The notes under the pieces were generated by a model. That model was not told the origin of the DNA and searched no databases. It saw only the letters and a program-made list of their open reading frames with translations. A DNA stretch of 9,764 nucleotides from Candidatus Roizmanbacteria bacterium (GTDB lineage Bacteria > Patescibacteriota > Microgenomatia > GCA-001788215 > 2-01-FULL-40-14), in contig JACQMD010000100.1 in NCBI GenBank assembly GCA_016203755.1, forward strand, positions 1-9,764, in the 5' to 3' direction. This document shows positions 5,474 through 9,764 of this stretch, one piece after another. The position numbers were made by a program, and so were the translations under genes. Position 1 is the first letter of the stretch, and each line of letters starts with the position of its first letter.

Positions 5474-6649
5474 ATGAAAGAACTGCAACAACCATTCGAC
5501 CCTTCGAAACGGGAATTTTTAAAAGGGATCGGAATGATAACGGCGGGTTTAGCCTTAACCGCTTGCATGGGGGCGGAAGCTCCGTCACCAGAACAACTCA
5601 ACACTACAGAGCAGGATCAATCTTCAGCACAAATTGCAATTTTCGATACCCAATTTACCTTGTGGCAAGCGCAAACGATGATGTGGGAGCATCTCGGAAA
5701 AGATTACCGGCTTCCGGCACGGCTCATGTATGATTTTGGAGTATCACCTGTTTGGACTTTCCTCAATGGTGAATTGTCTCAACAGGAGGAAGTAAATTTT
5801 GTTGTAAGAATTTATGAAAAATATCCAAAACTTGGTCTGGCGTATGCGCTGACATCCCAGGTGCGTCAGCACGCCCACATTACCAGATACGAAATGGCTC
5901 AGGAAGCTCAACAGTACGGATGCAACACTCATGAGCAGGTACATCTCATTCCGATTCTAGAGGCGGCAACTATAACATCGTGGAAAAATGATCGCGATCT
6001 GGACGTTATTAACGTCACTATACCAGGAAATAGTGCTGTTGATACATTACAAAAGTGGCGATTTAATGAACCTTTCTTAAATATTGGTCATGTCGTTGGT
6101 TCGTCTGATTACTGGTGTGAAGAGAACAATGATGGACTCTATGAAATACGTATGAGGAGTGCTAATGATATTGATCGAGCAGGAGAAACACTCAATGAAC
6201 TTGCGATTATAAAAAATGCTTATCCGGAATCAATTGTGGCAGCAGCAGGAGGAAATAGGGGAGAATTTATGGTCGAAGCAACGCAAGAACTGGAATTACC
6301 GGGGTTGTTTATTGCAGAGGCATGGGATAGTGAAAACGATGTTCCCTTTAACATGATGGAAGGAGCTCATGTCTATGTCCCCGGTACAAAATCAAGTACA
6401 GAAGCAACTGCACGGTTTATCCGCTTTATGAAACAACTCTATAGTACGGGAAGAACCACTGAAGAAATAGCAGCGTTGATTTGCCCAAAACATTTGACAG
6501 AGAAAACCTATATGGGAATTGATCCTTTAACTCCGGATAAGGTCAAAAGAAGGGCATATTTGTTAACCCAAAAGAATAAAGAACAGTTACTACAAACACG
6601 CAGGTATTTTGACGGATTTGCAAGCTGCTCGGGGATAAAAAGCGTATAA
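5474..6649 (+). CDS. Uncharacterised lipoprotein with Tat-like signal peptide
   Basis: This 391-residue protein starts with SKREFLKG (11-18), which differs from the Tat motif S/TRRxFLK only by Lys for the first Arg. A hydrophobic stretch and the lipobox LTAC follow, with Cys31 as the lipidation site. The mature part begins with a flexible Ser/Pro/Gln/Glu-rich segment (about 32-52) and continues as a globular domain that I do not recognise. That domain starts with IAIFDTQFTLWQAQTMMWEHLG and contains YCQ-free alternating strands and helices such as NEPFLNIGHVVGSSDYWCEEN and ESIVAAAGGNRGEF, and a C-terminal helical tail. It should sit on the outer face of the membrane. Its expression appears to depend on the attenuator just upstream. 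The ATG overlaps the TGA of a 4-codon ORF at 5463-5477 (ATGA), so translational coupling is possible. The coding call is secure, the lipoprotein call strong and the function unknown. Confidence 0.85.
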   Translation: MKELQQPFDPSKREFLKGIGMITAGLALTACMGAEAPSPEQLNTTEQDQSSAQIAIFDTQFTLWQAQTMMWEHLGKDYRLPARLMYDFGVSPVWTFLNGELSQQEEVNFVVRIYEKYPKLGLAYALTSQVRQHAHITRYEMAQEAQQYGCNTHEQVHLIPILEAATITSWKNDRDLDVINVTIPGNSAVDTLQKWRFNEPFLNIGHVVGSSDYWCEENNDGLYEIRMRSANDIDRAGETLNELAIIKNAYPESIVAAAGGNRGEFMVEATQELELPGLFIAEAWDSENDVPFNMMEGAHVYVPGTKSSTEATARFIRFMKQLYSTGRTTEEIAALICPKHLTEKTYMGIDPLTPDKVKRRAYLLTQKNKEQLLQTRRYFDGFASCSGIKSV

Positions 6650-6650
6650 T
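6645..6650 (+). promoter_or_regulatory. TATAAT -10 box before a possible micro-ORF
   Basis: A perfect TATAAT overlaps the TAA stop of the lipoprotein gene and lies eight bases before the ATG at 6659, like the other near-leaderless promoters here. The -35 region is poor (TTGCAA at 6618-6623 is 21 bases upstream), so it may be chance. Confidence 0.3.
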
Positions 6651-6658
6651 TGCTCATC

Positions 6659-6784
6659 ATGGCGGCAGAAGTTCCACTACCCTATTGGTCGCAAGTAAAA
6701 GATAGCAGATGCCTCAACATTCCCGGAGCAATTGGTATCGATGGATTACGATATCTGTACGGGTCAAAACGTCAGCCAAACTGA
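6659..6784 (+). CDS. Possible 41-residue micro-protein
   Basis: ATG 6659 opens 41 codons to TGA 6782-6784, beginning MAAEVPLPYWSQVKDSRC. It fills the gap after the lipoprotein gene and overlaps the end of the opposing 504-residue gene by 13 bases. The sequence VPLPYWSQ followed by a Cys faintly recalls the start of C39-like peptidase domains, but no His/Asp partner follows, so it would be a remnant or a coincidence. A TATAAT lies eight bases upstream. It may be a real small protein, the end of a decayed gene or a random ORF. Confidence 0.3.
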   Translation: MAAEVPLPYWSQVKDSRCLNIPGAIGIDGLRYLYGSKRQPN

Positions 6785-8286
6785 ACGATATGATCATGGG
6801 AATATTCGGGATATTCATCGGGCTGAAACGGATGTCGTGTCGAAGTTTGGATATGTATCTCAATCGAATTTGAAGGAACCTGGTATCCATTGATCTCAAA
6901 ATATTTCGGAAAACCAACAACAGGTATCGTTCCATCTACACCATCGACAAACTGATACATCGGCACGTCGACTTCTTCATCTCCAATAACCACGAACGCA
7001 CGTTTCGTTTCACCAATGTTGGTAGAACCATAGAAATACTGTCCATCAGTAAAAAATGTCGGTAACGCAGCAACGCGTATCTGTCCGTATCCGGGAACAT
7101 ACTCCATTTGCTTATGCACGATGGGAAATTGCATATATAAACCTTGTTCGGTAAACTCAGGGAACTCCCCTTGTGGCAATAAACCTTCCTGTTGCATGTC
7201 CCATAGCATCCGGTTAAATCTCCCCATCGTGGAATTTTCTGGAACCTGTTCATTGTGAAGTTTACCTGACCGTATTTTTGAAGTTATGATCGGTATTTCA
7301 TACGGTTCAATGCCGTTTGCAATCAAACGGTTTGTTCCGATCAACGCATCAGTTTCAGTGGTCATTTGATAGGGCAAGTACAGTGAACTAAGATCGAAAT
7401 AACTTGCAAGTTTCATAAAGAGGAGATAGTCTGGATTTCCTAATGGAAGACTATCATCTCCTTCATTTGCAACCATATCCGAGAATTTATTTCGCTCAGT
7501 ATCAGGAATACCACTGGCTGGATCGTCAGAAAAGCTCATAGTCGTGGCATTGGATAATATCTCTTCAGCAACAATCGCATCATAGACTCCCAAAGACGAG
7601 TAATTACCGACTGAAGTATCAGAGGTAAAATTACAGAGGGAATGATAATTTTCATTCGGCACCGCTGTGAGGTTTTCTCCGTTCAGGCCGATACGCATAT
7701 AGTTAGTTCCGACATACCAGGGATTTGCACTGTTATAGGGATAGGTGAAATACGTTCCTGCCTGATTTGAGAGTGAAATTTCCCACTTGCCAACGCCTCG
7801 AATAAATGGGTGTATATCTGGCTCTGCAGCGACTGCATCATCGAACCACTGTTTAAAGATGGCGAAAAATTGTTGGCTACATTGTTGAAATAGTTCAAGG
7901 TTTCCAATCTGCTCAGAAAAAGTTGATGCTGCGACAACTTTTTCAATCTTGGTAGGAAATGGAGAAACCTGTTCTTTTAGCCAATGAACAATATCGCGAT
8001 CCTGCGGCTTTTCCCGGCCAGACCCTATCATCGCTATAAACTGACGATCGGGCAATACGAGTGGCGGTTCAAACTGACGTTTGCGTACGCGCAGTTGTTG
8101 AAATTGAGTTGCTCCTGTGTCTTCGGACTCAACGTAAGGTTTCACACCATAAAAAACGCTCGGCGTCGTCAAATCAATCTGACGAGTAAGCGCATCTTCT
8201 ATTTCATCAAAAAACTGTCTTCTGTTTAATATGTCTTTTGGATTTTCCCCTTTTATCCAGGGAATGAATCTATTATCCGGTCTCAT
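6772..8286 (-). CDS. Uncharacterised soluble protein, 504 residues
   Basis: This is the largest complete gene in the window, and I do not recognise its family. It has no signal peptide or transmembrane helix. The N-terminal part (about 1-60) is charged, with helical RRQFFDEIEDALTRQID. A middle section (about 100-170) looks helical. From about 170 onward it is rich in aromatic, Asn and Ser residues with likely beta strands (AGTYFTYPYNSANPWYVGT, YMRIGLNGENLTAVPNENYH), and the C-terminal 120 residues are strand-rich and acidic (KRAFVVIGDEEVDVPMYQF). No catalytic motif is evident. Start ATG 8286 follows an extended -10 box by 27 bases. It stops with TGA, the only main gene here to do so. It ends 13 bases inside the possible micro-ORF on the other strand and may share a role with the 135-residue gene upstream on the same strand. 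Confidence 0.8.
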   Translation of the reverse strand: MRPDNRFIPWIKGENPKDILNRRQFFDEIEDALTRQIDLTTPSVFYGVKPYVESEDTGATQFQQLRVRKRQFEPPLVLPDRQFIAMIGSGREKPQDRDIVHWLKEQVSPFPTKIEKVVAASTFSEQIGNLELFQQCSQQFFAIFKQWFDDAVAAEPDIHPFIRGVGKWEISLSNQAGTYFTYPYNSANPWYVGTNYMRIGLNGENLTAVPNENYHSLCNFTSDTSVGNYSSLGVYDAIVAEEILSNATTMSFSDDPASGIPDTERNKFSDMVANEGDDSLPLGNPDYLLFMKLASYFDLSSLYLPYQMTTETDALIGTNRLIANGIEPYEIPIITSKIRSGKLHNEQVPENSTMGRFNRMLWDMQQEGLLPQGEFPEFTEQGLYMQFPIVHKQMEYVPGYGQIRVAALPTFFTDGQYFYGSTNIGETKRAFVVIGDEEVDVPMYQFVDGVDGTIPVVGFPKYFEINGYQVPSNSIEIHIQTSTRHPFQPDEYPEYSHDHIVQFG

Positions 8287-8313
8287 ACTGTTGTATTGTG
8301 GAAAACAAAGCCA

Positions 8314-8322
8314 AGTATACCA
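8314..8322 (-). promoter_or_regulatory. Extended -10 promoter of the 504-residue orphan
   Basis: On the minus strand, TGGTATACT (8322 to 8314) is an extended -10 box. No good -35 box is seen. The predicted start near 8307 leaves a leader of about 21 bases without a Shine-Dalgarno sequence. Confidence 0.5.
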
Positions 8323-8332
8323 TTCCTATTTT

Positions 8333-8344
8333 CTGATTGATCAG
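8333..8344. promoter_or_regulatory. Inverted repeat upstream of the 504-residue gene
   Basis: CTGAT-TG-ATCAG is a perfect 5-bp inverted repeat in the -35 region of the promoter at 8314-8322 and so a candidate regulator site. Otherwise the gap at 8287-8463 between the two minus-strand genes holds no convincing gene or terminator. Confidence 0.3.
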
Positions 8345-8463
8345 CTTCCTATAATACCTCGTACATCGTCTGGAACAACGTGATTTGGAGCTTAATCAGA
8401 ATCTGTTACCTGTAGATCATAAAGCTCCTGGAGTTCTTGAAAAAACCTCAACTCGTAAACCGG

Positions 8464-8871
8464 CTATTCTCCAGAAGATGAAGTTTGATCTGGACTCGTT
8501 AGCTCAAGGGTTACTTGCTGTCTTGTGAGAACAGAAGACAAATTCATCAGTCCGAGAACATATCCGGGCCCTAATAAATCAGACCCTACCATCTCAGTCA
8601 ATCGACCAAGCGTACTTTCGATTTGGACTTGACTCATACCATTGGCCCGAAAGCCTATCTCCTGCATAACTATGTGCGGGGAGTATTTGCTGAGCGGATC
8701 AAGAAATGCCGGTTTCATTCCTCCGTCGTAGTCAAATCTCGGATCGTCACAGGTAGGATCACCGTTCATTTTCGAATGTAATGATTGTAATAGCCAATCT
8801 AAAGAAGCTCCCTCTAACTCTTTCATCCAATTCTCATGAGATGTACGTTGTTCCGGTAGTTTTGATCCCAT
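8464..8871 (-). CDS. Uncharacterised small protein, 135 residues
   Basis: I do not recognise this protein. It is soluble, with no signal peptide or membrane segment. The first half contains ENWMKELEGASLDWLLQSL, a likely amphipathic helix, then a polar Asp/Pro-rich stretch with DPTCDDPRFDYDGG. The second half has a helix MSQVQIESTLGRLTEMVGSDLL and a more hydrophobic segment before a polar Ser/Thr/Glu tail. The coding call rests on an open frame of 136 codons and on a consensus promoter ending 11 bases before the ATG. It is divergent from the nitrilase gene, with only 73 bases between start codons. A link to the 504-residue gene downstream is suggested only by strand and proximity (177-base gap). 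Confidence 0.65.
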   Translation of the reverse strand: MGSKLPEQRTSHENWMKELEGASLDWLLQSLHSKMNGDPTCDDPRFDYDGGMKPAFLDPLSKYSPHIVMQEIGFRANGMSQVQIESTLGRLTEMVGSDLLGPGYVLGLMNLSSVLTRQQVTLELTSPDQTSSSGE

Positions 8872-8882
8872 AATAGGTCGCT

Positions 8883-8911
8883 ATTATATCGTCCTGAAGC
8901 TGAAGAGTCAA
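8883..8911 (-). promoter_or_regulatory. Consensus sigma70-type promoter of the 135-residue gene
   Basis: On the minus strand, TTGACT (8911 to 8906), a 17-base spacer and a perfect TATAAT (8888 to 8883). The predicted start near 8876 leaves about five bases before the ATG at 8871. It is the best promoter match in the window. Confidence 0.75.
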
Positions 8912-8925
8912 ATAAAATAATCTTT

Positions 8926-8934
8926 TGGTACAAT
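8926..8934 (+). promoter_or_regulatory. Extended -10 promoter of the nitrilase gene
   Basis: TGGTACAAT (8926-8934) is an extended -10 box 10 bases before the ATG at 8945, so the mRNA leader should be about 0-4 bases. No good -35 box is visible; the position it would occupy overlaps the -35 box of the divergent promoter. Confidence 0.55.
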
Positions 8935-8944
8935 ACATTATAGT

Positions 8945-9688
8945 ATGAAACTCAATGTTGCCGTCTCACAATACAAGATACCTGAAAAAGTCGAGGATTC
9001 AATTGAAAAACTCGATGAAATCGCTGCTCAAGCAGCAAAACAAAACGTGCAGCTCCTCGTTGCTCCGGAAACGGCAATTGGCGCTCTTGTCGCCATCGCT
9101 ACGACTTTCTACACCACCGATAACAGTCGCTACTACAACCAGGGCTATATAGTCTCATCTACTGGTGAAATACTGCATACACACCGCAAAATTTACCTCG
9201 CTCCACCGGAGCGTGACACTGATGGTATATCTGCCGGAAATAACGTGGCTGTCTCAAAAACACCTCTTGGAAATCTCTCCATGCTTATTTGTAAAGATGG
9301 TTTTAATCGCTTCTCACATTTCTTATATGAAAAACTGAATAAACTCGGAGCAGAAATTATCTGTATCCCGACCTGGTCACTCGGGTGGGATGAGATGAAG
9401 ACAGATGAATATGTCAATAGCCTGTTTGTCTACGGTGCGTTTGCAAGCCGTGCGTTTGTATTGGTGTCGGGAAATCTGAACAAGGAAACAAAATCGTTTG
9501 GCAGATCACTCATCGTGAGTCCAATTCGCGGGGTCCTTCAGAAAGGATCGAGAGACAAAGAAGAACTATTCATTGCAGACATCGACTTGGAAGAAGTCAA
9601 AAAAGCCCGCGCCTTCGACTCCTGGTGGCAGCCCGCCCCTCCAACGAAAGCACCAGTTTGCGAAGCAAATAGTCAGTTTTGTTTATAA
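8945..9688 (+). CDS. Nitrilase-superfamily carbon-nitrogen hydrolase
   Basis: This 247-residue cytoplasmic enzyme carries the nitrilase-superfamily Glu-Lys-Cys triad in order: Glu42 in LLVAPETAIGA, Lys82 in HRKIYLAPPE and nucleophile Cys116 in MLICKDGF. The family hydrolyses or condenses non-peptide C-N bonds (amides, nitriles, N-carbamoyl compounds) in an alpha-beta-beta-alpha sandwich. The N-terminal MKLNVAVSQY and the IICIPTWS strand after the Cys region also fit. Lys-Asp after the Cys is unusual, since most members have an aromatic residue there, so the substrate class cannot be named. The protein is slightly short for the family and ends with a PAPPTKAPVCE tail rather than the usual C-terminal extension. 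It is a single-gene unit with its own promoter and a downstream terminator. The family assignment is firm; the reaction is unknown. Confidence 0.9.
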   Translation: MKLNVAVSQYKIPEKVEDSIEKLDEIAAQAAKQNVQLLVAPETAIGALVAIATTFYTTDNSRYYNQGYIVSSTGEILHTHRKIYLAPPERDTDGISAGNNVAVSKTPLGNLSMLICKDGFNRFSHFLYEKLNKLGAEIICIPTWSLGWDEMKTDEYVNSLFVYGAFASRAFVLVSGNLNKETKSFGRSLIVSPIRGVLQKGSRDKEELFIADIDLEEVKKARAFDSWWQPAPPTKAPVCEANSQFCL

Positions 9689-9697
9689 GCTCAATTA

Positions 9698-9720
9698 ACA
9701 TTTCGTAGGAAATGTCTTTT
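9698..9720 (+). terminator. Rho-independent terminator after the nitrilase gene
   Basis: ACATTTC, loop GTAG and GAAATGT form a perfect 7-bp stem starting nine bases after the stop codon, followed by CTTTTCCTTT. The stem is AT-rich, so it may be of moderate strength. Confidence 0.65.
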
Positions 9721-9760
9721 CCTTTAATTTCCTCTAAATTCCTATAAATTCCTTTAGTTA
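9721..9760. repeat. Four 10-bp tandem units at the window end
   Basis: The consensus CCTNTAAATT repeats in register every 10 bases: CCTTTAATTT, CCTCTAAATT, CCTATAAATT and CCTTTAGTTA. The period is close to one helical turn, which places AT tracts on one face of the DNA. The last unit also begins a partial inverted repeat, CCTTTA-GT-TAAAGG, that reaches the final base. The array may continue beyond the window. Confidence 0.6.
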
Positions 9761-9764
9761 AAGG

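Noticed and set aside
6682..6774. TGA recoding as glycine, extending the 504-residue gene by 29 codons
   Set aside because: TGA ends only this gene among the main ones, the other long genes read intact under the standard code and Trp is encoded by TGG. The added stretch lies antisense to the lipoprotein/micro-ORF gap.
7984..8229. 81-codon + strand ORF
   Set aside because: It lies wholly antisense to the 504-residue gene, with no promoter; it is a shadow frame.
8345..8463. Possible terminator or small gene between the two minus-strand orphans
   Set aside because: GAGTT/AACTC around a T-rich loop makes only a 5-bp stem without a following T run, and no ORF with a promoter was found.

Overview
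The window looks like chromosomal DNA from a Candidate Phyla Radiation bacterium, most likely of the Microgenomates (OP11) group. This is an inference from protein style. The first gene carries a proline/threonine linker, a carboxypeptidase-regulatory-like beta domain and a C-terminal dockerin, an arrangement I associate with Microgenomates surface proteins. It is followed by a membrane-anchored cohesin protein. The remaining genes are mostly orphans of moderate GC with the standard genetic code. No tRNA, rRNA, CRISPR array, transposase or phage gene was seen.

Layout. 2-1856 (+): a two-gene surface operon with a 5'-truncated cohesin/linker/dockerin protein and a secreted, C-terminally anchored cohesin protein. 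1909-3408 (+): a small MerR/excisionase-type DNA-binding protein and a 400-residue soluble orphan, each with its own promoter. 3442-4188 (+): a membrane-anchored metzincin zinc protease that overlaps tail-to-tail with an orphan at 4171-5232 (-). 5233-5473: a dense regulatory region. 5474-6649 (+): a lipoprotein with a Tat-like signal. 6659-6784 (+): a possible micro-ORF. 6772-8286 (-) and 8464-8871 (-): two orphans. 8945-9688 (+): a nitrilase-superfamily amidohydrolase followed by a terminator. A 10-bp tandem repeat fills the last bases of the window.

The most striking structure lies upstream of the lipoprotein. A sigma70-type promoter at 5259-5287 is followed by a palindrome, then by a possible leaderless 36-codon leader ORF that ends exactly at the 5' arm of an 11-bp antiterminator. 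That arm can pair with an earlier segment or with the 5' arm of a rho-independent terminator that ends 12 bases before the lipoprotein start codon. Mutually exclusive 1:2, 2:3 and 3:4 pairings plus a leader ORF are the design of a transcription attenuator, here in front of a gene of unknown function.

A second theme runs across the window. Most transcription units have a good -10 hexamer only 6-27 bases from the start codon and no Shine-Dalgarno sequence, so the mRNAs should be leaderless or nearly so. The one clear Shine-Dalgarno sequence belongs to the downstream gene of the cohesin operon. The surface genes (cohesin/dockerin, anchored protease, lipoprotein) suggest a role at the cell envelope, but no pathway links all the genes.
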